Of a DNA stretch of 64,000 bases, positions 54,055 through 61,831 are shown piece after piece. Numbering within the stretch: position 1 is the first letter of the stretch; each line of letters begins with the position of its first letter. Both the position numbers and the translations under genes were made by a program. Location of the stretch: contig NZ_WSZK01000010.1 of NCBI RefSeq assembly GCF_009791395.1, positions 1 through 64,000 on the forward strand, written 5' to 3'. The notes below the pieces were generated by a model, which did not search any database, was not told where the DNA came from, and saw nothing but the letters and a program-made list of their open reading frames with translations. Source of the DNA: Halomarina oriensis. Lineage in GTDB: Archaea > Halobacteriota > Halobacteria > Halobacteriales > Haloarculaceae.

Positions 54055-55053
54055 ATGGTTGAGGCAGGCCAATCCGAGTTCTCAGTACAGGACGGTCTGC
54101 CGAACAACCGTCTGCTCAGGTGGGGAATGGTGAGTGGCAGTCGACTTGTCTTACTTGGACTGTCGTTGGCTGCAATCGCGGGGGTGACCGCGCTGCTAGT
54201 CGGTGTTGGCGTCCTAACGGGTGATTCGTCAAGCCCCATGTCATTCCTCCTGAGCGGGTTTCTCGGTGGGAATCTCACGTTGATTACGGTCGTTATTTCC
54301 ATCAATCAACTCGTCCTCTCACGCGAGCTTGGAGCACCTGGCGAACTGCACCAGCGGCTCGATGAGGCGCTCACGTACCGAGAGACAGTGGATGAGGTCG
54401 TCGACGATGTTCCCCCAGTGACACCGGGGCGGTTCCTGGTGAAACTCCACGAGACACTTGCTCGCGACGCGGAAGCACTCGGTCAAGCAAGTGACGAGAT
54501 AGTTCGACCTTCCGAACAGTCGACCGTTGAACGGTTGGCTGCATCACTGCAGACGGATGCGGAAACAGTAATGGATGCGCTCGAACCTGCTGAGCCCGGC
54601 GTCTACTCCGTAATCTTGGCAACACTCGGGACGAACCACGCGAAACAGCTACACGAGATCGATAGACTTCGAGCGGGTCTAGATGATTCGCTGTCTACTA
54701 CCTCAGATGAGGTGTTGGGCCGCCTCCACGACACTCTCGTATACATCGACGTCGCGCGAAAGTACTTCAGGACAATCTACATTCAGAAGGAACTCGCATA
54801 CGTCTCACGCCTCATCCTGTACGTAGGCATCCCGGGGCAACTCATCCTGGCAGCGGGCCTTCTCGGGTACCATGCTGTCTCGACAGGAACGCTCACACCA
54901 GATGTGATGGCGCTCGCGCTCCCGTTCGTTCTCGCAGCGGGATTCGCCCCACTGCTCGTCATCGGTGTCTATATGCCCAGGCTCGCTTGGGTCGCTCAGA
55001 AAAACGCGGCAGTTGCCCCTTTCGCGGCGTCCGATGGGGGAGAGTACGTATGA
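54055..55053 (+). CDS. Four-helix membrane protein with central coiled-coil-like region
   Basis: 332 aa from ATG 54055 (a GTG at 54040 is also possible). TM segments LVLLGLSLAAIAGVTALLV, SFLLSGFLGGNLTLITVVIS, LILYVGIPGQLILAAGLLG and ALALPFVLAAGFAPLLVIGV. Between the pairs is a long helical, acidic cytoplasmic region (about 90-235) with LSRELGAPGELHQRLDEAL and ARKYFRTIYIQKELAYVSR. A haloarchaeal family without known function. Its TGA overlaps the next ATG. Confidence 0.65.
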   Translation: MVEAGQSEFSVQDGLPNNRLLRWGMVSGSRLVLLGLSLAAIAGVTALLVGVGVLTGDSSSPMSFLLSGFLGGNLTLITVVISINQLVLSRELGAPGELHQRLDEALTYRETVDEVVDDVPPVTPGRFLVKLHETLARDAEALGQASDEIVRPSEQSTVERLAASLQTDAETVMDALEPAEPGVYSVILATLGTNHAKQLHEIDRLRAGLDDSLSTTSDEVLGRLHDTLVYIDVARKYFRTIYIQKELAYVSRLILYVGIPGQLILAAGLLGYHAVSTGTLTPDVMALALPFVLAAGFAPLLVIGVYMPRLAWVAQKNAAVAPFAASDGGEYV

Positions 55054-55616
55054 GAATATCACAGGAGATACAACAGCACAGCGTCCTCTCGAACCTCAAA
55101 CTCTCCAATGCGTCGAGTATCGTTCGCTTCGAGTCACGGTCGGCCATCGCGTTCGGCTGCCCGATTACTGAGTGTCCCGCACTCTCGTGGGTACTCGGTG
55201 TCATCGGGGCGTCGCTCCTTCTGACCGTAGGTATCTGGTGGGTGTTCGAGATGTTCGTTCCCCTGATTCCACAGCGGACTGGCCTCTTCGGGGCGTCAGC
55301 GGTGTTCGCACAGGTATTTGATGGAGTATCGACGATCGTCGGCGTTGACCTTCTTTCGTTCACAGAGCAGGTCTTTGTCTCTCGTCAGATTCTCTCGGTT
55401 GCCAGTGAGCTCCCCACGGCGCCGTCCATCGGCGTCGGCTGGGCGCTGCTCGTCGTCAAGATCGGTGTCCTTACAGGTGCGTTGTATCTATTTTCGAACG
55501 AGTCCGAAGCCGATTCTCCCTACGGTCGCTGGTTGTTGGTGATCGTCGTAATCGTCGGCGTCATTCCAGGCTTGAACAACCTCGCTTTGATTTGGGAGAC
55601 GGTTGCCGCGGGCTGA
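55050..55616 (+). CDS. DUF63-like membrane protein, short form
   Basis: 188 aa from ATG 55050 (ATGA overlap). The part after residue 80 (FAQVFDGVSTIVGVDLL, EQVFVSRQIL, GWALLVVKIGVLTGALY, IVVIVGVIPGLNNLALI) resembles the C-terminal half of DUF63 proteins, which normally have about 270-300 residues. The N-terminal 45 residues are hydrophilic and different. So this is a shortened relative, perhaps working with the gene just upstream. Confidence 0.55.
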   Translation: MRISQEIQQHSVLSNLKLSNASSIVRFESRSAIAFGCPITECPALSWVLGVIGASLLLTVGIWWVFEMFVPLIPQRTGLFGASAVFAQVFDGVSTIVGVDLLSFTEQVFVSRQILSVASELPTAPSIGVGWALLVVKIGVLTGALYLFSNESEADSPYGRWLLVIVVIVGVIPGLNNLALIWETVAAG

Positions 55617-55639
55617 CCGATGTATTGGGTGGTCTTGAG

Positions 55640-55816
55640 ATGACAGCAGCCTCGTCTGAGCGCAAGAAGATGTGGTATTTACTCAGCACACTCATCTTAG
55701 TCGGCGGTTGGATGGTCAGCAGTCAGTGGTTCTCTGGTTGGCAGTTTACGGTGATCACCGTTGGCTTTCTCCTCGTTCAAGTTCTCATCGCAAAGTATTG
55801 GTTCTGGGGAGAATGA
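55640..55816 (+). CDS. Small two-helix membrane protein
   Basis: 58 aa from ATG 55640. MWYLLSTLILVGGWMVSSQW and FTVITVGFLLVQVLIAKYWF are two adjacent TM helices. It follows the DUF63-like gene by 23 bases and is probably the third gene of that operon. Function unknown. Confidence 0.6.
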   Translation: MTAASSERKKMWYLLSTLILVGGWMVSSQWFSGWQFTVITVGFLLVQVLIAKYWFWGE

Positions 55817-56171
55817 GAAGCACCACCAACGACACACGTAAGCCATCGGAGAGGGCCATAGCGTGAGCGTCACCGCCCAGCAGGTTCGATGTTTCGATCT
55901 GGACGCTCAGAAAGCACTACGATCCCCGGACCAAGCAGAGCTGGAAAGAGAACCAACCGACCCATGTGGATACGCGTGGCCGAGACAAGCTGTCAGAGCA
56001 GCTCGGAAGTCTCACTAGCTGTTCGATACCACTCGACAGTACACCCCACGTTTCCGCTGTAGATGTTTCGAACTCAGCCGACAGAGGCTCCGAGCGCCAA
56101 TTTTCTGAATTCTGAATAGAGGTATTACCGCGATAGCTTTGTATTACTTGAGCTCGTAGCTACTACCAGAG
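55817..56171. other. Intergenic stretch with the second ORB-like element
   Basis: About 355 bases. Contains the ORB-like 22-mer at 56041-56062, followed by an A/T-rich stretch with TTTTCTGAATTCTGAATAGAGG. No gene is supported; a 51-codon frame from GTG 55862 is not convincing. Confidence 0.45.
56041..56062 (-). promoter_or_regulatory. ORB-like origin-recognition element, copy 2
   Basis: Identical over 22 bases to 19801-19822 (ACACCCCACGTTTCC...). An AT-rich segment follows within 40 bases, but no second, inverted ORB and no orc1/cdc6 gene is seen here. Confidence 0.45.
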
Positions 56172-56195
56172 ATGGCAGCCAGCTGGCGGCGACCA

Positions 56196-56477
56196 ATGGT
56201 CGTTCGAGTCAGCCAAAAGGGGCAGGCGACAATCCCGAAGATGCTGCGTGAGGAGTTCGGTATCGAGGCCCCCGGAGAGGTGTTCGTCTACACGGAAGAT
56301 GGCCGACTCATCATCGAGCCAGTGCCAACGTTCGAGGAACTCCACGGCATCCACGCGGGCGACCACGAGTCCGGCGACGTGCTCGCGAAGGTTCGAGCAG
56401 AGAGAGAACGGGAGCGCCAGCGCGAGACAGAGCGCGTCGAGCGACTGCGACCCAGCGGTGAGGACGAGGCTGAATGA
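56196..56477 (+). CDS. vapB: VapB-type antitoxin (AbrB/SpoVT fold)
   Basis: 93 aa from ATG 56196 (or 101 aa from ATG 56172). VVRVSQKGQATIPKMLREEF is the AbrB/MazE swapped-hairpin DNA-binding domain; the C-terminal part is a charged helix (AKVRAERERERQRETERVER) that would bind the toxin. The stop overlaps the toxin start by 4 bases. Such antitoxins repress their own promoter. Confidence 0.85.
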   Translation: MVVRVSQKGQATIPKMLREEFGIEAPGEVFVYTEDGRLIIEPVPTFEELHGIHAGDHESGDVLAKVRAERERERQRETERVERLRPSGEDEAE

Positions 56478-56914
56478 CCGAGTCGTACGTCTTCGACACG
56501 GAGGCGATTATCGCCTTCCTGTACGACGAACCGGGGCACGATGTCGTCGCAGACCTGTTGAAAGCGGTCTTCGACGGAGACACGACTGGCTATCTCGCCG
56601 AGACGAATGCGTGTGAAGTCCTGTATCTCGTCGCGCGGTTCGAGGGAGCAGAAGACGATACCCCAACGACCGAGTCGCTGCGGCTCGCCGACCGTGATCT
56701 CCGGTCGCTCGAACGGAGAGGCTTGACCCTCGCACGCGCTGACTGGCGATTGGCGGCCGAGGTCAAAGCGGATGGACACATTTCACTTGCCGATGCACAC
56801 GCGGTTGCACTCGCCGATGAACACGATGCGACGCTCCTCGTCGGTGGTGACGACGACTTCGACGACCTTCCTGTAGACGTTGACGTCAGCCGATTCCGAA
56901 CTGGCAGTGGATAA
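56474..56914 (+). CDS. vapC: VapC-type PIN ribonuclease toxin
   Basis: 146 aa. YVFDTEAIIAFLYDE carries D8; the second acidic position is the Glu in AETNACEVLYLVAR (about 43); SLADAHAVALADEHDATLLV with Asp near 101 and GGDDDFDDL close the site. Partner of the AbrB-type antitoxin just upstream. Cuts tRNA or rRNA when free. Confidence 0.88.
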   Translation: MTESYVFDTEAIIAFLYDEPGHDVVADLLKAVFDGDTTGYLAETNACEVLYLVARFEGAEDDTPTTESLRLADRDLRSLERRGLTLARADWRLAAEVKADGHISLADAHAVALADEHDATLLVGGDDDFDDLPVDVDVSRFRTGSG

Positions 56915-57057
56915 TCGGCGTACTCTGAGAGTACCATCGGAGATGTGACCAAGTTGGGGCACGATCCCAGTGGTTTGAATTGCGTTGGTAGCTCGTTTCA
57001 CTTTCACCGAAGGCCAGTTGGACGTTTATGTACTGTCGGTCAAACGGTGGGCCTACG

Positions 57058-58431
57058 ATGCCCTACCGCGCGATTCGCACTGCGACCACCCCGCCGACAA
57101 CGATTCCCCCAGCTGACGACGTCCCCCGTGTGCTGCCAGTGACCGTTGACGCCGACGACGACCTGTGGTGTCCTGTCTGTGGCGACCCGCTGACCGTTCG
57201 CCGAGCATACCACCGCCAGGAGACCGCCGTCGCTCGCCACTTCGTCCACCTGCGCGAAACCGACTGCCCCGGTGAGTCCGACGTCCACTCTCGACTCAAA
57301 TCGCTCGCCGCGGATACGCTCGCTCGTCGGTTCACCGACGCGACCGTGACGGTCGAGGAGACCATTCCTGTTCCACGGTTCCGACCCACCCCCGACACCG
57401 AGGCCACTGGACACACCGCACGAACCGTACACACCGCAGACACCGAACAAACCGAACCAACCGGGGCCACCGAGCAAACCACGCTCACCGCCAGCACCGG
57501 AGCCACCAGCGACACCGAGCGAACCGCAGCCCCCGTGGGCACCGACCGAATACGCCGGGCCGACATCTGCGTGACGTTCGAAGAGCCACACCCCGAGTGG
57601 GGGCGAGGGCTGGTCGTCGAGGTCCAGTACCGGAATCACGCGAAGGATATCGAACGTGTCACCCGCGATTTCACCGCCGCCGAGTTCAGTGTGTTGTGGG
57701 TCGGTCCTGACGATTTCGATGGGACCTCGCTGGTCATCGACGAGGCCCAGATTCACACCGTCTGGCCGAGCGCCGTCCCTCCGGTCACCGCCTGGAGTGG
57801 AACGCCGGCATTCGTCGACGACCTCCGCGAGCCGCCCGAGTCGGTCGAGGTCGAGGTGCTGTTCCCCGCCGAGGTCCTCAAGACGATCCACTCAGACTGG
57901 CTCTGGGACCAGATGGAGACCGTTGAACTGCCCTACGAGTGGGAGACGGTGACGAACGCCTCGATTCGTGGAGGCACCAAACGGTGGCAGAAAGACACGC
58001 GCATCCACAGCTGGCTCTATCTCAAACGCGAGAGCAACGGCGACCTGCACCTCGAACTGTGGCGCAAGGACACGAAGGAAGGGGAGTCGGAGTGCGTCCG
58101 TTCGTTCGTCACCGAGGAGGATCTGGACCGACTCGTCGCCATCGACAAGGCGGCGATGCAGTACACCTACGAGGACCGCGTCGGCCACGACGACATCGTG
58201 TACCCCGACGAGTGGACGGTGCTCGAAGATGTGCAGTTCGACAGCGCCGAGGACCACCGAGCGCGCGTCCGGTTGTACGAGCCACCGGACGGCGGCCTCG
58301 CCATCAAGATGGAGCGCGTCGACCAGCAGGACGGCCACTCCGAACTCATCGTAAAAGCGAGGCACGAGACGCCGTTCAAGTGGCTCAGAAACGACTACCA
58401 CCGGATACGGCGTGAAGAAGCCGAGGAGTGA
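57058..58431 (+). CDS. CoiA-like nuclease-fold protein with Thr-rich repeat linker
   Basis: 457 aa from ATG 57058. Residues 36-90 have WCPVCGDPLTVRRAY, ARHFVHLRETDCPG and SRLKSLAADTL as in CoiA-type competence proteins. After a linker the nuclease core follows with RRADICVTFEE and GRGLVVEVQYRNHAKDI (E and Q of a restriction-endonuclease-like fold) and FSVLWVGPDDF. The linker (about 115-165) is built of imperfect short repeats with Thr every third or so codon (ACC-rich: TGHTARTVHTADTEQTEPTG). The C-terminal 180 residues are acidic and not recognised. Acts on DNA, perhaps during uptake or transfer. Site B3 follows the stop at once. Confidence 0.65.
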   Translation: MPYRAIRTATTPPTTIPPADDVPRVLPVTVDADDDLWCPVCGDPLTVRRAYHRQETAVARHFVHLRETDCPGESDVHSRLKSLAADTLARRFTDATVTVEETIPVPRFRPTPDTEATGHTARTVHTADTEQTEPTGATEQTTLTASTGATSDTERTAAPVGTDRIRRADICVTFEEPHPEWGRGLVVEVQYRNHAKDIERVTRDFTAAEFSVLWVGPDDFDGTSLVIDEAQIHTVWPSAVPPVTAWSGTPAFVDDLREPPESVEVEVLFPAEVLKTIHSDWLWDQMETVELPYEWETVTNASIRGGTKRWQKDTRIHSWLYLKRESNGDLHLELWRKDTKEGESECVRSFVTEEDLDRLVAIDKAAMQYTYEDRVGHDDIVYPDEWTVLEDVQFDSAEDHRARVRLYEPPDGGLAIKMERVDQQDGHSELIVKARHETPFKWLRNDYHRIRREEAEE

Positions 58432-58479
58432 CGCCGCACACCTTGCCGGTAATGTTAGATACAGAGCGTGAGTCTAACG
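58429..58479 (+). repeat. Cassette end site B3
   Basis: CCTTGCCGG, outer arm GTTAGAT (58454-58460), spacer ACAGAGCGTGA, inner arm GTCTAAC (58472-58478). Here the two arms are nearly a perfect inverted repeat. It starts inside or just after the stop codon of the CoiA-like gene. Confidence 0.75.
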
Positions 58480-58522
58480 CCTCAGCAAAACAGCTAATTG
58501 CTCAAGTATTCTTCAGACTTAT

Positions 58523-58672
58523 ATGGACCAACGCTTCGCCCTCCTCGGAGCTATCGTCTCCGGAAGCTTCCTCTTCGCCGTCTTCGCGGAGAGTAGTGGA
58601 AATCCACTCGTCGCCGCTATCAGTGTCAGCGCACTCACCGTGCTGACTCTACTCTTCGCTCGGAGCAAGTGA
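58523..58672 (+). CDS. Small membrane protein (cassette 3)
   Basis: 49 aa: MDQRFALLGAIVSGSFLFAV, then FAESSGNPLVAAISVSAL and TVLTLLFARSK. Two TM helices joined by a short ESSGNP turn. It fills cassette 3 completely. Function unknown; the repeated cassette ends are the main evidence that it is a real gene. Confidence 0.6.
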   Translation: MDQRFALLGAIVSGSFLFAVFAESSGNPLVAAISVSALTVLTLLFARSK

Positions 58673-58678
58673 CCAATC

Positions 58679-58736
58679 GATACACACGCGGCACGTGTCT
58701 AACAGCTGAATCACCACAAGCTGTTGTGAAAGAAAC
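58679..58736 (-). repeat. Cassette end site A3
   Basis: On the complement: GTTTCTTTCAC, variable stretch, TGATTCAGCT, outer arm GTTAGAC, spacer ACGTGCCGCGT, inner arm GTGTATC. Same layout as A1. Confidence 0.75.
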
Positions 58737-58833
58737 GTAGCGGAGGCGCGGCAGCCCGTTCACGACCGAACCCACCGAGGCCGGGGGTACTGCGGAGACA
58801 ACCCAGTCTGTACGGCTGGCGACCGACGGCCGC

Positions 58834-59556
58834 TCAGTTCGGAGTGGTGGTCGTCTCGGGAACGCGATGCTTCCCGATCTCCCACGCGCCGTGCTTCGAT
58901 TTCCACCAGACCGAGACAGTGGTGCCTTCTCTCACGGGCTCACGCGTTCGGGTGGCCATCCCCTCACGGAGTGGCTTTCCCGACCCCGCCCACCGCTCGG
59001 TATGCCCTCGCGCGTCTCGGTCGGAGTACTTCACCCTCAGGCGGTGGTCCTTGACCTCGTCGCCACCGTCGTAGCCCACCTGAACCGTTCCGGCGCTCAT
59101 TCGCCGAAACGAGAATCGCACCGTCGGTGGGTCGTCGACCCACGGCGGACTCCGATTCGGGGCCGTGACTTCTGCCGACACCGGCTCTTCACCACCCGTC
59201 CACGTCGCCCGCACCTTCGTCCCCGGATAGGCGTTGAGTATTCGCCCGGCACTGTCCTGCGGTCCGACGACCGTCCGGGGCGTCTGCCACGAGTGGGTGG
59301 CGAGCTTCTTCATCGACGTGTGATACCGGAGGTGCAGCTCATCACTGTAGAAGGGGTCCGACCCGGTGTACTCCAGCCGAAACTGCTCAAAGTCGACCTT
59401 ATCGAGGTCGAACGATAGGTCCGGCTGCTCGCCGGTCGGCGTGCCAATCGGCGTCGTCGGTGTTGGCTCGCGGTCGTGGTTCGTCAACGCGCTACAGCCG
59501 CTCAACCCAGTGAGCGCGCCGACGACCGACCCCAAGAGCGTTCGTCGAGAGGGCAT
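58834..59556 (-). CDS. Secreted lipoprotein of unknown function
   Basis: 240 aa. PSRRTLLGSVVGALTGLSGC is a Tat signal with lipobox (Cys 21), then a Thr/Pro linker and a beta-rich domain with two similar halves (VRATWTGGEEPVSAEV; TVSVWWKSKHGAWEIG). No family recognised. Last on the minus strand of a group of five genes starting at 61651; the gap of 76 bases may contain its own promoter. Confidence 0.7.
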   Translation of the reverse strand: MPSRRTLLGSVVGALTGLSGCSALTNHDREPTPTTPIGTPTGEQPDLSFDLDKVDFEQFRLEYTGSDPFYSDELHLRYHTSMKKLATHSWQTPRTVVGPQDSAGRILNAYPGTKVRATWTGGEEPVSAEVTAPNRSPPWVDDPPTVRFSFRRMSAGTVQVGYDGGDEVKDHRLRVKYSDRDARGHTERWAGSGKPLREGMATRTREPVREGTTVSVWWKSKHGAWEIGKHRVPETTTTPN

Positions 59557-59632
59557 CAGTCAGTCGGAGATATGCATACGGAAAACAGTCACGGTGCGAT
59601 GAACTAACGGGCGGGTCGCGGGGTAGATTGAC

Positions 59633-60004
59633 TCACTCCGTGTCGGGGATATCGAGTTCGACCGACCTCTCGAAGACGGTGGGGTCGGTGGCGGCGAGGA
59701 ACACCTCCGAGAATCGGGTGTCCGCCTCGTAGCCGTGGCCTCGACCCGGGAACGAGCCCTGAATGTCGAGATGCGCGCGGGTGCCGTCGTGACTGGCGAG
59801 CGCGCGGGTGACGCGGCGCTCGGGACCACTCGCCCGCTCGATGACCGTTCGTAGGTCTGTGACGATGGTGGTGGCCAGCTCCTCGTCCTCGGCAGCGGGC
59901 TTGCCCTCGATGGCGAACACGCGTTCGTCGAACGACTCGGACGCCGGAAGGATGGTGACTGCCCCCGGTGCCTCATCGGGTTCGGCTGTCTCGTGGCCCG
60001 ACAT
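59633..60004 (-). CDS. Hypothetical acidic protein
   Basis: 123 aa, acidic, no signal, no motif. GPERRVTRALASHDGTRAHL and a C-terminal VFERSVELDIPDTE. Its start is 3 bases after the stop of the upstream zinc-type gene, so it belongs to the 61651-59633 operon. Not recognised. Confidence 0.55.
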   Translation of the reverse strand: MSGHETAEPDEAPGAVTILPASESFDERVFAIEGKPAAEDEELATTIVTDLRTVIERASGPERRVTRALASHDGTRAHLDIQGSFPGRGHGYEADTRFSEVFLAATDPTVFERSVELDIPDTE

Positions 60005-60007
60005 GGC

Positions 60008-60439
60008 TCAGGCACTCGCCTCCGGCTGGTCGGCTTCGACGTCGAGTGCGCGAACGGCGATGTGGTAGGTGTTCACGACGAGATACGCGTCCTGGCCGGC
60101 GACTTCGATGAAGACCACCGTCTCGGAGTCGCTGGCCCAGTCGGGGAGTTGACGCGCGCTGATGACGCCGAACGCCTTCTCCTCGACGAAGATGCTGAGA
60201 GCACTCGCACAGCCGTCGCACTCGTGGGGTGCGGTTCGTCGGCCTTCGCGTCGCCAGAACACGTCGCGGTCCTCGACGATGGCGTCGGTGACGTCCGGGT
60301 CGATATCGGCGTCGCACTCCGGGCACGTCGCGAACTGTCGGACGATGATGGAGGCCGTCGACGGTTCGATGCCCTCGGTCGGTCGGGAGCGGGCCATCGC
60401 TCGTGTGTTCCACTCGACGTCGTCGTGACTCAAGATCAT
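60008..60439 (-). CDS. Zinc-ribbon-type hypothetical protein
   Basis: 143 aa from ATG 60439; the longer frame upstream does not look coding. Two Cys pairs, CPECDADI near 44 and CDGCASAL near 82, should bind zinc. The remainder has IVRQFATCP, VVFIEVAGQDAYLVV. Part of a four-gene operon. Function unknown. Confidence 0.6.
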   Translation of the reverse strand: MILSHDDVEWNTRAMARSRPTEGIEPSTASIIVRQFATCPECDADIDPDVTDAIVEDRDVFWRREGRRTAPHECDGCASALSIFVEEKAFGVISARQLPDWASDSETVVFIEVAGQDAYLVVNTYHIAVRALDVEADQPEASA

Positions 60440-60495
60440 GGGTCTCTCACCACTCTCGGAGGCTAGAAACACCCCTGCGAGAGCGAGGCGACTGG

Positions 60496-60843
60496 TTAGC
60501 TGTCCTCCCAGAGTGAGTCGCCCGGTGCGGGGCCGGCGGCATCCATCGGCACGACTTGGTAGGCGTTCGCTTTGATGATGGCCCGCAGCGCCGCTTCGGT
60601 GAGCGAGTCCCGACCCGACGCGTCGGCGCGTTCCCAGCCCGACCCGGTCGCACGAATCCACTCGGTGCCGGAGGCTCGGTCGACGGCCAGACAGACATCG
60701 TGGGCGCGAAGATACGCCATGAGGTCGGCGACGATCTCGGCCTCGGTCTTCTGGCTCATCGCTGGGTCCTCCATTCCGAGCAGGGCGTGGAAGACGCGAA
60801 TCCAGACGGGAGCGGGTGTCTCGCGACCATATTCACGCCGCAT
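60496..60843 (-). CDS. Hypothetical protein
   Basis: 115 aa from ATG 60843, which overlaps the upstream gene by 11 bases. Helical start (RVFHALLGMEDPAMSQ; EAEIVADLMAYLRAHDVCLA) and a C-terminal LTEAALRAIIKANAY. No recognisable motif. Second gene of the operon. Confidence 0.55.
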   Translation of the reverse strand: MRREYGRETPAPVWIRVFHALLGMEDPAMSQKTEAEIVADLMAYLRAHDVCLAVDRASGTEWIRATGSGWERADASGRDSLTEAALRAIIKANAYQVVPMDAAGPAPGDSLWEDS

Positions 60844-61651
60844 CGGTGGGCTTAAACGTTCCGGTGGTCGGGATGGGCTCGCCGTCGTAGGTGGTGAGAT
60901 GGGTGTATAGCGCGTCGTGAACGTCGAGTTCGCTCGCGAGCAGGAGGATGTGGCGGTTGGGCTGGGTGTCGTGGGGGTCACCGCCCGTCGCGTGCCAGTT
61001 CTCGAGCGTCCACTCGTGGGCGCGGCGCTGGCCTCGTTCGTTTTCGTAGATGGCGGCGATGACGGGCGTCCCGTGAACGACTGCGGTGTAGGCCAACAGC
61101 ACGTCGTCGTGGTCGACGTCGGTCTTGGTCCAGCCGTCGACGTGGTCGGGGGGGTCCTCGGCGAAGTCGTCGATGAATGCGTCGTACTCCACGTCCTCCG
61201 CTGCGGCCTCCCAGAGGCCCACCACGCGCTCGGCGTAGTCGGTCTCGATCTCCTGCAGGACGTCGTCGTCGATGGCGGTGCTGGCCCAGGCGAGGATGAC
61301 GTCGGCCTTCTCGACGCGCTCGGCAGTTTCCCCGGAGAACACACCGGTTCGGAGCGCGCCGATACGAATCGACCGGACGGCCTCGTCGGTCACGTCGGGA
61401 TGCTCACAGCGGCGCAGGGAGACCTGGACGTCGGTGTGGTGGCTGAACCCCGTTCGATTCCCGCCCGCGAGGATGAGCTCGCGAGCGAGTCCGATGCGGC
61501 GCTCCGGTTCGGTTCGTGGGGCATCGCGGGGGTATTCAACTTCCTCGGGTGTGCGGTCGAAGCGCTCAGCGAGGAACGCCGAAAAGCCGACATCGAGTGC
61601 GGACTCCTCGACGAACGTCGTTTCGAAGGACTCTCCGTAGGTGTCAGACAT
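60833..61651 (-). CDS. Hypothetical protein, first gene of the operon
   Basis: 272 aa, very acidic. Notable stretches are RIGLARELILAGGNRTGFSH, VSLRRCEHPDVTDEAVRSI, DDVLLAYTAVVHGTPVIAA and a C-terminal LLASELDVHDALYTHLTTYD. No signal or membrane helix. Starts just outside site A4 of cassette 4 and reads away from it. Not recognised. Confidence 0.6.
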   Translation of the reverse strand: MSDTYGESFETTFVEESALDVGFSAFLAERFDRTPEEVEYPRDAPRTEPERRIGLARELILAGGNRTGFSHHTDVQVSLRRCEHPDVTDEAVRSIRIGALRTGVFSGETAERVEKADVILAWASTAIDDDVLQEIETDYAERVVGLWEAAAEDVEYDAFIDDFAEDPPDHVDGWTKTDVDHDDVLLAYTAVVHGTPVIAAIYENERGQRRAHEWTLENWHATGGDPHDTQPNRHILLLASELDVHDALYTHLTTYDGEPIPTTGTFKPTDAA

Positions 61652-61713
61652 CGCACTCCCGGTGGGAAGCTACAAACAGACCCCTACGACACTCCCTCTG
61701 GTCCGGGTGGCGA

Positions 61714-61773
61714 CTTTGTTTCAGTCTGATTCGGCGTGACTCAGCTGTTAGACACGTGCCGCGAGTCTAACAG
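61714..61773 (+). repeat. Cassette end site A4
   Basis: CTTTGTTTCA, variable stretch, TGACTCAG, then CTGTTAGAC (61745-61753), spacer ACGTGCCGCGA, GTCTAACAG (61765-61773). The two 9-base arms are a perfect inverted repeat, the cleanest of the eight sites. Confidence 0.8.
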
Positions 61774-61831
61774 CGGTCCGATAATGTCTGAGTCACAGAA
61801 AGTACTTACCACAAGTGAGAATATTTTCATC

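Larger units (their letters stand above)
58429..58736. mobile_element. Cassette 3: one tiny membrane-protein gene between sites B3 and A3
   Basis: Smallest unit, about 300 bases. B3 is left and A3 (complement) right; the single gene of 150 bases reads from B to A, opposite to the other cassettes. Its stop is only 6 bases from the A3 inner arm. Confidence 0.55.
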
